From Deltaproteobacteria bacterium (GTDB lineage Bacteria; Myxococcota_A; UBA9160; SZUA-336), in contig DAOUZG010000147.1 of the NCBI GenBank assembly GCA_030665705.1, positions 1-5,439 of the forward strand: a DNA stretch of 5,439 nucleotides, read 5' to 3'. Position numbers and translations under genes: made by a program. How positions within the stretch are numbered: the stretch's first letter is position 1; each line of letters starts with the position of its first letter. Shown here in pieces: positions 1 through 5,419 of the stretch. A model generated the notes under the pieces. The model had not been told where the DNA came from. It saw nothing but the letters and a program-made list of their open reading frames with translations, and made no database searches.

Positions 1-1093
1 TCCATCGGTAGAGGGGCTCCGGGAAGAAGCGCACCTCCCGCCCGACCCAAAGGGCCAGGAGCAGCGCGGCCACTGCGACCGCCGTGTGGACCTCCGGGCG
101 CTTGAGTTCGGGTCGCAGGGCGACGATCCGCTCCTGCACCATTGCCAGCCCCAAAGCGGCCACGGGGGCTGCGGTGATGGAAAAGAGCGGAATGAACCGC
201 CGGGCCGTGAAAGCCATCCAGAAGCTGACCGCGGCAAGCGCGACGAAATAGGGAGCCCGACGCACGCCGCGCGGGATCCCCAGCGCGACCACCAGGGCCA
301 TCCAAAAGAAGCGCCCCTGGAACGTCCGGGGGTCCATGCTCCACCCCGGCGGATGCCACTCGATGATCTGGCGAAATCGCGACGCCGAGTCGAGGTAGGC
401 GAGCGGGTACTCGAAGATCCGGTATCCGTAGGGGTTCAGCAGGATCGCAACCCCGCAAAGCGCAAGGCCGATCCACTCCGCGCGCGGAAGGACGATCCGT
501 CGGGTGCGTCGATTCACCTCGATGGTTCGGAACAGGACGTGAAGCCCGACGACTCCCAGCCCGAAGACGAAGCCTCCGTGCAGGTTGACCCAGACTGCGA
601 ACAGCGGTGGCCACATCCAGGGAGCCCACCGCTGCTCCCGTGTGACGAGTACGAAGGCGACAAAGAGAAGAGAGAAGAGGTGGGGACGAACGTCCAGAAA
701 CCAGTGGGACGCTGCGGCGGCGAGCCAGATCGTAGCCCCCGCCGCCAGCATCGAGCCGCTCTTTCTCCACGCGAGCCAACCGGTGAGACCGAACACGGCG
801 AGGAGCACGGTAAGGTTCAGGCAGGCCACGAGATCGGGGTGAAGCTGATAGGTGGGCCAGTAGAGCGTCTCCCAGAGCCACTCGTGGTTGGTCCAGGGCT
901 GACCCGCGAACGTGTGCGAGAACGGATCTAGATGGGGGAGCGAGCCCGTCCGCCAAAGCTCCCGCCCCCCGGCGAGATGCCACCACAGGTCTGAGCCGGC
1001 CACGCTCGGGTGAAACCAGGCCGAAGCCCCTAGGATGCCGGCCAGTGCTCCAAGGGGCGCATTGATTTTCGACATTCTTTCGAATAGGGTCAT
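1..1093 (-). CDS. Polytopic membrane protein, GT-C glycosyltransferase-like (partial, C-terminus beyond left edge)
   Basis: Reading the minus strand from ATG at 1093 gives an open frame of about 364 codons with no stop before the window edge. The protein is rich in Trp, Leu, Ala and Val and has roughly ten hydrophobic segments, so it should be an inner-membrane protein. Near the N-terminus, after the first hydrophobic segment, is a luminal-type loop with SDLWWHLAGGR (residues 34-44), LDPFSHTFAGQPW and NHEWLWE. Later come RPHLFSLLF, NLHGGFVFG and LLNPYG. This pattern, with an acidic residue in the first loop, is familiar from bacterial membrane proteins annotated as family-39/PMT-like or GT-C-type; donor and acceptor are unknown. 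The start at 1093 is preferred because AGGG lies 7 bases upstream; an in-frame ATG at 1075 is the alternative. It is divergent from lexA. The family assignment is by pattern memory only. Confidence 0.8.
   Translation of the reverse strand, partial: MTLFERMSKINAPLGALAGILGASAWFHPSVAGSDLWWHLAGGRELWRTGSLPHLDPFSHTFAGQPWTNHEWLWETLYWPTYQLHPDLVACLNLTVLLAVFGLTGWLAWRKSGSMLAAGATIWLAAAASHWFLDVRPHLFSLLFVAFVLVTREQRWAPWMWPPLFAVWVNLHGGFVFGLGVVGLHVLFRTIEVNRRTRRIVLPRAEWIGLALCGVAILLNPYGYRIFEYPLAYLDSASRFRQIIEWHPPGWSMDPRTFQGRFFWMALVVALGIPRGVRRAPYFVALAAVSFWMAFTARRFIPLFSITAAPVAALGLAMVQERIVALRPELKRPEVHTAVAVAALLLALWVGREVRFFPEPLYRW
1062..1090 (+). promoter_or_regulatory. Candidate lexA promoter with TTTCGA direct repeat in the spacer
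   Basis: TTGATT (1062-1067), a 17-base spacer and TAGGGT (1085-1090) form a sigma-70-like promoter reading toward lexA, with a predicted start near 1097 and a leader of about 108 bases. The -10 is poor against TATAAT but resembles the TAGGCT of the better promoter before rpoD. TTTCGA occurs at 1067-1072 and 1078-1083, exactly 11 bases apart and inside the spacer, and a third time at 1124-1129. The site overlaps the first codons of the divergent membrane-protein gene. An alternative -10, TAGACT at 1133-1138, has no acceptable -35. Confidence 0.3.
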
Positions 1094-1169
1094 CGATGCG
1101 CCCTGAGCCGTCCGGAGGAGAGCTTTCGAGGTTAGACTACTGGGCCCGGACCGCACAGGCGGGCGGAAA

Positions 1170-1201
1170 CCCCGGGGCCCCGGCCCACCGGGGGGGAGAG
1201 G
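1170..1201 (+). promoter_or_regulatory. GC hairpin abutting the lexA ribosome-binding site
   Basis: CCCCGG (1178-1183) can pair with CCGGGG (1188-1193) across a CCCA loop, and CCCCGG at 1170-1175 is a competing 5' arm. The 3' arm runs directly into the purine-rich GGGAGAGG (1194-1201), which serves as the Shine-Dalgarno sequence for the ATG at 1205. The hairpin could limit ribosome access; this is inferred from base pairing only. Confidence 0.35.
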
Positions 1202-1204
1202 CAG

Positions 1205-1801
1205 ATGGCGCTGACGCGGCGGCAAAAGGAGATCTACGAGTTCGTCCGGTCGTTCCTCGACCGGGAGGGATATGCCCCCAGCCTCGAGGAGATCGCGGCC
1301 CACTTCGGGCTCTCCTCAGTCGCGACCGTCCACAAGCACATCCAGAACCTGGTGGAGAAGGGCCTGCTCCGGAAGTCCTGGAACCGGAGCCGCTCGCTCG
1401 AACTCGTGGAGCGGTCGACGGAGCCGATCCGGATCCCACTTCTCGGGCGCGTGGCTGCCGGGCAGCCGATCGAGGCGATCTCCGTCGAGGATTCAATTGC
1501 GGTCCCCGCCGACCTGGTTGCGAACCGGTCCTGCTTCGCGCTTCAGGTCCAGGGGGAGTCGATGGTGGAGGATCACATCCTGGACGGGGACGTGGTGGTG
1601 CTGGAGAGTCGACGCCCGGCCCGGAACGGCGAGACGGTTGTTGCGCTGATCCAGGGAGATGAGGCGACGCTGAAGCGCTACCACCTCGACGGAGGCAAGG
1701 TCCGACTGGTTGCCGCTAACCCGGCTGTCCGGCCGATGGAGTTCCCCGCGGAGGACGTGGAGGTCCAGGGGGTCGTCATCGGGCTCGTCCGCAGATTCTA
1801 A
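1205..1801 (+). CDS. lexA: LexA repressor, SOS-response transcriptional repressor and autoprotease
   Basis: The 198-residue product matches LexA over its full length. Residues 1-65 are the winged helix-turn-helix domain, beginning MALTRRQKEIYEFV, with the recognition segment around SSVATVHKHIQNL (37-49). The C-terminal half is the S24-type self-cleaving domain: the scissile Ala85-Gly86 pair in GRVAAGQ, the nucleophile Ser119 in QGESM and the general base Lys157 in ATLKR. These positions and spacings are close to the E. coli A84-G85/S119/K156 set, so both repression and RecA-stimulated autocleavage should be intact. ATG at 1205 follows a purine-rich Shine-Dalgarno sequence. No canonical GAAC-N4-GTTC or GTTC-N7-GTTC operator was found upstream; a TTTCGA repeat with 11-base spacing is the only candidate autoregulatory site. 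Its targets cannot be read from the window. Confidence 0.96.
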   Translation: MALTRRQKEIYEFVRSFLDREGYAPSLEEIAAHFGLSSVATVHKHIQNLVEKGLLRKSWNRSRSLELVERSTEPIRIPLLGRVAAGQPIEAISVEDSIAVPADLVANRSCFALQVQGESMVEDHILDGDVVVLESRRPARNGETVVALIQGDEATLKRYHLDGGKVRLVAANPAVRPMEFPAEDVEVQGVVIGLVRRF

Positions 1802-1810
1802 GCCGAAGTT

Positions 1811-1831
1811 CTCCGGGTCCGGGCCCCGGAG
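1811..1831 (+). terminator. Stem-loop after lexA, possible weak terminator or processing site
   Basis: CTCCGGG (1811-1817) and CCCGGAG (1825-1831) form a perfect 7-bp stem with a 7-base loop, starting 9 bases after the lexA stop. No T-tract follows, so it is not a standard intrinsic terminator. It may only reduce read-through or protect the lexA mRNA end. Whether lexA and the pterin genes share a transcript is unresolved. Confidence 0.25.
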
Positions 1832-1929
1832 TGCGTCCGGTGCCGTCTGCAGGCGCTCGGGGGACACTCCCGTGGGCGCCGGAGCTTCCCGGTCGAGCTC
1901 TCGGGGAACTGCCGGAGTGGGAGGGCATT

Positions 1930-2331
1930 TTGCAGATCACGCGGCGGATGGAATTCTCGGCTTCGTTCCGGCTCTGGCGGGCCGACTGGGATGAGGCCCG
2001 CAACCGCGAGGTGTTCGGTCCGCAGGCCGGCCGGAAGGAGTATGGGCACAACTACTCCCTGGAGGTGACGCTCCGGGGTGAGGTCGACGCCCAGACCGGT
2101 ATGGTGATGGATCTGAAGGAACTCAAGGATCTCCTCGAGCGCGAGGTGGGGCAGCGTTTCGATCATCGAAACCTCAACGAGGACACCCCCTACTTCCAGA
2201 ACCGCGCCCCCACAGCGGAGAACCTGGCGCGCGTCGTCTTCGACCTGCTGGACGAGGCGCTTCCGGCGAGGCTTCTCAAGAGCATCCGGCTCGCCCCGAC
2301 CGAGGACCTCTGGGTCGAGGTGCAGAGATGA
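1930..2331 (+). CDS. PTPS/QueD-family protein with degenerate zinc site (subunit A)
   Basis: The 133-residue T-fold protein belongs to the 6-pyruvoyl-tetrahydropterin synthase/QueD family, shown by MEFSAS (7-12), YGHNY (38-42), GMVMDL, FDHRNLN (77-83) and PTAEN (94-98). Relative to active enzymes it has Phe13 for the first zinc His, Gln32 for the catalytic Cys, Tyr38 for the second zinc His and Pro123 for the pterin-anchoring Glu. It keeps His40 and the Asp78-His79 pair. Alone it should not bind zinc normally or catalyse. It aligns without gaps to the next gene, with 46 of 133 residues identical by hand count. The TTG start at 1930 is chosen because GGAGG lies 5 bases upstream and the usual N-terminal beta strand, QITRR, would be lost from ATG 1948; GTG 1831 would add an unconserved tail. 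Its stop overlaps the next start. It may be a partner subunit rather than a decayed gene. Confidence 0.85.
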   Translation: MQITRRMEFSASFRLWRADWDEARNREVFGPQAGRKEYGHNYSLEVTLRGEVDAQTGMVMDLKELKDLLEREVGQRFDHRNLNEDTPYFQNRAPTAENLARVVFDLLDEALPARLLKSIRLAPTEDLWVEVQR

Positions 2332-2741
2332 TCACACTCGGACGCCGGTACCGGTTCAACGCGGCGCACGTGCTCGCGCGACTCGATTGGAGCCCCGAGC
2401 GAAACCAGGCTGTGTACGGCAAGTGCGCCAACCCGGCCGGACATGGGCACAACTACGAGTTGCACGTCACGGTCTGTGGCGAGCCGGATCCCGAGACCGG
2501 CATGCTGCTCCCGGCCGGGAAACTGGACGAGATCGTCGTTGGCCGGGTCGTGTCGCAGCTTCACGGCAAGCTACTGAACCGAGACGTGCCGGCCTTTGAG
2601 AAGGAGGTCCCGACCGCAGAGAATATCTCGCGGTTCGCCTGGCGGGCTCTGGAGGGCCAGGTCGCTCCGGCCAAGCTCTGGCGCGTGCGCCTGGTCGAGA
2701 CTTCCAACAGTGCGGTGGAGTGCGGGGAGGAGAGCCGATGA
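2328..2741 (+). CDS. PTPS/QueD-family pterin synthase with zinc site but no Asp-His pair (subunit B)
   Basis: The 137-residue protein is a 6-pyruvoyl-tetrahydropterin synthase/6-carboxytetrahydropterin synthase homolog. It keeps all three zinc histidines, His14 in FNAAH and His39 and His41 in GHGHNY, as well as Cys33 and the pterin-anchoring Glu124 in LVETS. Cys and HGH are separated by five residues (CANPAGHGH), as in animal PTPS (CNNPNGHGH) and unlike E. coli QueD, where three intervene. Where family members have Asp-His (rat Asp88-His89), this protein has His79-Gly80 in QLHGKLLN, so the catalytic acid/base pair is missing. PTAEN is present at 95-99. ATG overlaps the previous stop as ATGA, and its own stop overlaps the folE start likewise. 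The likely substrate is dihydroneopterin triphosphate from FolE. The product (6-pyruvoyl, 6-carboxy or 6-hydroxymethyl pterin) cannot be decided from sequence. Confidence 0.88.
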   Translation: MITLGRRYRFNAAHVLARLDWSPERNQAVYGKCANPAGHGHNYELHVTVCGEPDPETGMLLPAGKLDEIVVGRVVSQLHGKLLNRDVPAFEKEVPTAENISRFAWRALEGQVAPAKLWRVRLVETSNSAVECGEESR

Positions 2742-3298
2742 ATCGGTTGCCGGAGTTGGTGGAGGCCATGCTCAAGGAGCTCGGAGTCGACCCGGGTCGA
2801 GAAGGTCTACGGGGGACCCCCGAACGGGTCGCGCGCGCCTTTGGCTTCTTCACGCAGGGATACGCCGAGGATCCGTCGGAGATACTGAACGGGGCGATCT
2901 TCGAGGAGAGCTACAACGAGATGCTCGTGGTCAAGGACATCGATTTCTACAGCCTCTGCGAGCACCATCTGCTTCCCTTTTTCGGCCGCGCCCACGTGGC
3001 CTACGTGCCAGACGGGCGGATCGTGGGCCTTTCCAAGATCTGCCGACTCGTCGAGACGTTCTCGCGACGGCTCCAGGTCCAGGAGCGGCTCACGAACGAG
3101 ATTGCGAAGGTCATCGAGTCGGTGCTCCGTCCGAAGGGTGTCGGCGTCGTGTTGGAGGCCCAGCACCTGTGCATGATGATGCGGGGCGTCCAGAAGCAGA
3201 ACTCCTACGCCATCACGAGCGCCATGCTGGGGGAGCTGGAAAACGACCCCAAGACCCGAAGCGAGTTCATGCAGCTCCTCGAGCACCGGCGCCCATAG
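2738..3298 (+). CDS. folE: GTP cyclohydrolase I (FolE)
   Basis: This 186-residue enzyme opens the imidazole ring of GTP and forms 7,8-dihydroneopterin triphosphate and formate, the entry step of folate, biopterin and queuosine-type pterin pathways. It normally acts as a cytosolic toroidal homodecamer. Hallmarks in order are GLRGTPERVARAF (23-35), SLCEHHLLPFFG (72-83), GLSKICRLVETFSRRLQVQE (97-116) and QHLCMMMRGV (142-151). The zinc ligands Cys74, His77 and Cys145 have the same spacing as E. coli Cys110, His113 and Cys181, and the catalytic His76 is present, so it should be active. It is shorter at the N-terminus than the E. coli enzyme, which is common. ATG 2738 is chosen over the in-frame GTG at 2720 because AGGAG (2728-2732) lies 5 bases before it and it forms an ATGA overlap with the PTPS-like gene. 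It supplies the substrate for the two upstream products. Confidence 0.97.
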   Translation: MNRLPELVEAMLKELGVDPGREGLRGTPERVARAFGFFTQGYAEDPSEILNGAIFEESYNEMLVVKDIDFYSLCEHHLLPFFGRAHVAYVPDGRIVGLSKICRLVETFSRRLQVQERLTNEIAKVIESVLRPKGVGVVLEAQHLCMMMRGVQKQNSYAITSAMLGELENDPKTRSEFMQLLEHRRP

Positions 3299-3316
3299 TC
3301 GGGAGGCCCCCCGCTT

Positions 3317-3341
3317 CCTGGGCCGAATTTCGTTCGGGAGG
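3317..3341 (+). terminator. Stem-loop shortly after folE, weak terminator candidate
   Basis: CCGAA (3323-3327) and TTCGG (3333-3337) pair around a TTTCG loop, and CCT (3317-3319) with AGG (3339-3341) extends the stem past a small internal loop. It begins 18 bases after the folE stop. No T-tract follows, so it may mark the operon end only as a structural or Rho-linked element. Confidence 0.2.
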
Positions 3342-3376
3342 CGGCGTCTAACGGCTCGATAGGCGGAGGGGTTGGC

Positions 3377-3424
3377 TCGTGACCGGTGGCCCAGCCAGGA
3401 TCGTGACCGGCGGCGGAGCCTGGA
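3377..3424. repeat. Two-copy 24-base tandem repeat
   Basis: Bases 3377-3400 and 3401-3424 are adjacent direct repeats matching at 20 of 24 positions. Both begin TCGTGACCGG and continue with a GC-rich segment ending CCNGGA. No third copy was seen in the window. It lies in the non-coding stretch between folE and rpoD. Function unknown. Confidence 0.6.
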
Positions 3425-3455
3425 AAAACCCAGGGAAACGGGATGCTTTCCCTGG
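3424..3455 (-). terminator. Intrinsic terminator for leftward transcription
   Basis: CCAGGGAAA (3430-3438) and TTTCCCTGG (3447-3455) form a perfect 9-bp stem with an 8-base loop. AAAAA at 3424-3428 precedes it on the plus strand, so on the minus strand the hairpin is followed after one base by TTTTT. That is the layout of a Rho-independent terminator for leftward RNA. On the plus strand it is followed by TCCCCC, so it should not stop folE read-through well. No minus-strand gene to its right is apparent. Confidence 0.5.
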
Positions 3456-3456
3456 T

Positions 3457-3486
3457 CCCCCGGGTGTCTTGACACCGGGGGTCAAG
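3457..3486. repeat. Palindrome overlapping the rpoD promoter -35
   Basis: CCCCC (3457-3461), then GG and GTGTC (3464-3468), pair with GACAC (3471-3475), C and GGGGG (3477-3481) as an 11-bp stem with one bulged G, centred on the TT of the -35 hexamer. A second dyad, CTTGAC-N7-GTCAAG (3468-3473 and 3481-3486), shares bases with it. Such nested symmetry could be an operator or a hairpin at the end of incoming transcripts. Confidence 0.45.
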
Positions 3487-3497
3487 TCGCTTAGGCT
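3469..3497 (+). promoter_or_regulatory. Sigma-70-like promoter upstream of rpoD
   Basis: TTGACA (3469-3474) is a perfect -35 hexamer, separated by 17 bases from TAGGCT (3492-3497), a plausible -10 for a high-GC bacterium. Transcription would start near 3504, leaving a leader of about 240 bases before rpoD. This is the best promoter in the window. Spacing and the -35 support it; activity is not shown. Confidence 0.6.
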
Positions 3498-3504
3498 GGC
3501 ATCC

Positions 3505-3744
3505 GAAATACAGACAGGCCCGGGTTCTGGTCTTTTTCCAACCCCCCGTCGAGCTGCCCCGCTGGCGTTAAACAGAGGAGCAGATGCGGGGGGTATACTC
3601 GTTTCAGGAGAGAGCGGTCAGAGTAACGCAGCTATGCGGCTCGACCGTATACCTGCGGGGCTCGAGGTGCGATCGTGTCCGCAGGTGGCGTTGGCCGCCG
3701 GGCGGAGCTGTGGATAGGCCAGAACCCCGCTGGAGGGAGAGTTG
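3505..3744 (+). other. Long 5' leader of rpoD with possible attenuator and second promoter
   Basis: This stretch has no convincing gene. AGACAG (3512-3517) can pair with CT and GTCT (3527-3533) to give a weak stem followed by TTTTT (3533-3537), a terminator-like arrangement about 30 bases after the predicted start. CCCCGC (3557-3562) can pair with a GCGGGG near 3586-3591. TATACT (3594-3599) is a good -10 but lacks a clear -35. GGTATAC (3592-3598) and GTATACC (3647-3653) are inverted repeats enclosing CGGTC/GACCG (3615-3619 with 3643-3647; the last base is shared with the outer arm) and CGCA/TGCG (3627-3638). The leader could be a regulated, folded RNA, or just spacer with an internal promoter. 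Confidence 0.3.
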
Positions 3745-5295
3745 GTGAACGGCAAGGTCGGAAACGCCTGGGACGAGCAGACTTTCTCCGTCTCTCAGGA
3801 GGCGGAGGTGGAGCCGCGCGAGCTTGGACAGGACACCGACAGGAAGCTCGTGGGCGCCGCCCGCTGGGGTGACGCGAATACGGTCGACCCCGAGCACTCG
3901 AATGTCGATCCGGACGAAGAGGTCGCGCGGAACCGAAACACCCTCCTTTCCTATTTCAACGACATTGCGAGCATCCCGACTCTGACGAAGGAGCAGGAGG
4001 TCATGCTCGCGAAGGAGATGGAGTCGGCCACGTTCGAGATGCGATCGGGCATCCTCTCGGTTCCGTTCACCTGGCGCGAGGCGGTCTCGATCTGGCGGGG
4101 ACTCCAGACCGAGAACCGAGTCACGGCCAAGATGTCAGAGTCGTACGGGTCCGGGACCCCCAACGGGGAGGAGCGGGGTGAACGGCTCGACGTCGCGCTC
4201 AAGCGCGTCGAGATGCTTCTGGCGAAGTACGACACGCTTCTGGCACCCCGCCCGAGCCGGGAGAAGCTCGACAAGATCGACCTTGGGATCCAGCGTGCGC
4301 TTCGCGAGGCGAACCTCTCGATGCAGATCTTCGAGAGGATCCGGCGGAAGCTGCGTGCGTTCCGAGGCGAGATGGCCCAGCTCGACGTGCGCCTCCGTGA
4401 CCTACGGAGCGCCCGGCGCGCACCGCGGACCGAGCAGGGCAAGGCGGCCCGGGACCGCGACATCCGCGCAGTGCGGAAGCAGCTCCGCGATCTCGAGACG
4501 TCCGTGGGCATGAAGTACGGGGAGTTCGCGAAGGTCATGGACAAGGTCGACCTCGCGTACGACCGGCTCATGTACCACAAGAACCGGTTCGTCCAGCACA
4601 ACCTGAAGCTGGTCATCGCGATTGCCAAGGACTACCGCAACATGGGAATCGCGTTCCAGGACCTGATTCAGGAGGGGAACCTGGGGCTGATCCGCGCCGT
4701 CGAGAAGTTCGACTACCGACGGGGACACAAGTTCTCGACGTACGCGCTGTGGTGGATCCGGCAGGCTCTGATCCGTGCCATTCAGAACCAGTCGCGCACG
4801 ATCCGAATCCCGAGCCACATGCACGACACACTGCTCAAGTACTACCGCTCCTACAACGCGCTCTCGAAGCGGCTGGGACGGGACCCGACCACGTCGGAGC
4901 TGGGAAAGGAGCTGGGGCTCTCCGTCGAGCACACGGAGAGGCTTCAGAAGATGACCCGCGAGCCGGTCTCACTCGAGACCCAGGTGAAGGGCACCGACTC
5001 GAAGGTCCTCAAGGACTTCGTGAAGGACCCCGGCGTCGTCTCCCCGCTGGAGGGGCTCGACCGCTTCAGGCTGGAAAAGGCGACCGAGCAGTCGATCGGC
5101 CAGCTCAACGAGCGGGAGCGCAACATCCTGCGGTGGCGGTTCGGGATGAAGGGCGAGCAGGACCACACCCTCGAGGAGATCGGGGAAAAGCTGGGGCTTT
5201 CCCGGGAGCGCGTCCGACAGCTCGAGGCGCGGGCGATCGAGAAGCTGCGCCACTCCTCCAAACAGCGGCTCCTCGAGTCCTTTACCGAGCTGTAG
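3745..5295 (+). CDS. rpoD: RNA polymerase primary-type sigma factor (RpoD/SigA)
   Basis: The 516-residue protein directs RNA polymerase to -10/-35 promoters. Region 1.2 is near residues 67-92 ([19 protein letters not shown]). A long, charged, helical non-conserved region follows to about 275. Region 2 starts near [13 protein letters not shown], with [12 protein letters not shown] and [11 protein letters not shown] (about 330-358); the Gln and Thr that contact the -10 are kept. Region 3 covers about 359-440. Region 4 ends in the helix-turn-helix [19 protein letters not shown], with the Arg-Glu-Arg-x-Arg-Gln that reads the -35. The first ~65 residues do not look like a full acidic region 1.1. 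The non-conserved insert argues for a group 1 rather than an alternative factor. GTG 3745 is preferred, 8 bases after GGAGG (3732-3736); TTG 3742 is equally in frame. It is expressed from its own promoter and stands apart from the pterin genes. Confidence 0.93.
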   Translation: MNGKVGNAWDEQTFSVSQEAEVEPRELGQDTDRKLVGAARWGDANTVDPEHSNVDPDEEVARNRNTLLSYFNDIASIPTLTKEQEVMLAKEMESATFEMRSGILSVPFTWREAVSIWRGLQTENRVTAKMSESYGSGTPNGEERGERLDVALKRVEMLLAKYDTLLAPRPSREKLDKIDLGIQRALREANLSMQIFERIRRKLRAFRGEMAQLDVRLRDLRSARRAPRTEQGKAARDRDIRAVRKQLRDLETSVGMKYGEFAKVMDKVDLAYDRLMYHKNRFVQHNLKLVIAIAKDYRNMGIAFQDLIQEGNLGLIRAVEKFDYRRGHKFSTYALWWIRQALIRAIQNQSRTIRIPSHMHDTLLKYYRSYNALSKRLGRDPTTSELGKELGLSVEHTERLQKMTREPVSLETQVKGTDSKVLKDFVKDPGVVSPLEGLDRFRLEKATEQSIGQLNERERNILRWRFGMKGEQDHTLEEIGEKLGLSRERVRQLEARAIEKLRHSSKQRLLESFTEL

Positions 5296-5296
5296 C

Positions 5297-5317
5297 GCCC
5301 GTTCACCCGGGCCGGGT
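5297..5317 (+). terminator. Overlapping hairpins just after the rpoD stop
   Basis: GCCCG (5297-5301) can pair with CGGGC (5308-5312), or ACCCG (5305-5309) with CGGGT (5313-5317); the two are mutually exclusive. They start two bases after the stop codon. No T-tract follows, so efficient intrinsic termination is doubtful. Confidence 0.3.
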
Positions 5318-5318
5318 C

Positions 5319-5419
5319 TAGCCCGCAATTCTCACCAGGTGGGCTACTGCGGTCGCCGATTGCACGCCAGTTCTTTCCGGGCTAACGGCGAGACAAGCTC
5401 GCCTTCCCGGACGGCGACC
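5319..5419. repeat. Compound inverted-repeat element downstream of rpoD
   Basis: TAGCCC (5319-5324) and GGGCTA (5341-5346) flank a 16-base spacer that contains CACC-A-GGTG. To its right, GGTCGCCG (5351-5358) pairs with CGGCGACC (5412-5419). Inside lie TCCGGG (5376-5381) with CCCGGA (5406-5411), directly stacked on the outer 3' arm, and GGCGAG (5387-5392) with CTCGCC (5398-5403) around an ACAAG loop. A further GGGCTA at 5379-5384 could pair with the first TAGCCC instead. No coding sequence is apparent. It may be an intergenic repeat family, a structured RNA, an insertion-sequence end cut by the window, or the rpoD terminator. Confidence 0.45.

Noticed and set aside
86..931. Plus-strand open frame of 281 codons opposite the membrane-protein gene
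   Set aside because: Its product is Arg/Pro/Glu/Gly-rich with no recognisable motif, and the minus strand carries a coherent membrane protein with family motifs. It is a GC-rich shadow.
1831..1929. GTG start extending the first PTPS-like protein by 33 residues
   Set aside because: The extra residues are Pro/Gly/Arg-rich and unlike the family, whose first beta strand starts right after the TTG at 1930; the extension also begins within the stem-loop after lexA.
1930..2331. Calling the first PTPS-like gene a pseudogene
   Set aside because: The frame is intact, non-catalytic core motifs and Asp-His are conserved, it is overlapped with its neighbour, and its losses complement those of the second copy.
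2720..2737. GTG start extending FolE by six residues
   Set aside because: ATG at 2738 has a well-placed AGGAG and forms an ATGA overlap. The extension would place the start upstream of that Shine-Dalgarno sequence.
3379..3717. Plus-strand open frame of 112 codons between folE and rpoD
   Set aside because: It runs through the tandem repeat, hairpin and promoter, has low-complexity composition and no convincing ribosome-binding site or motif.
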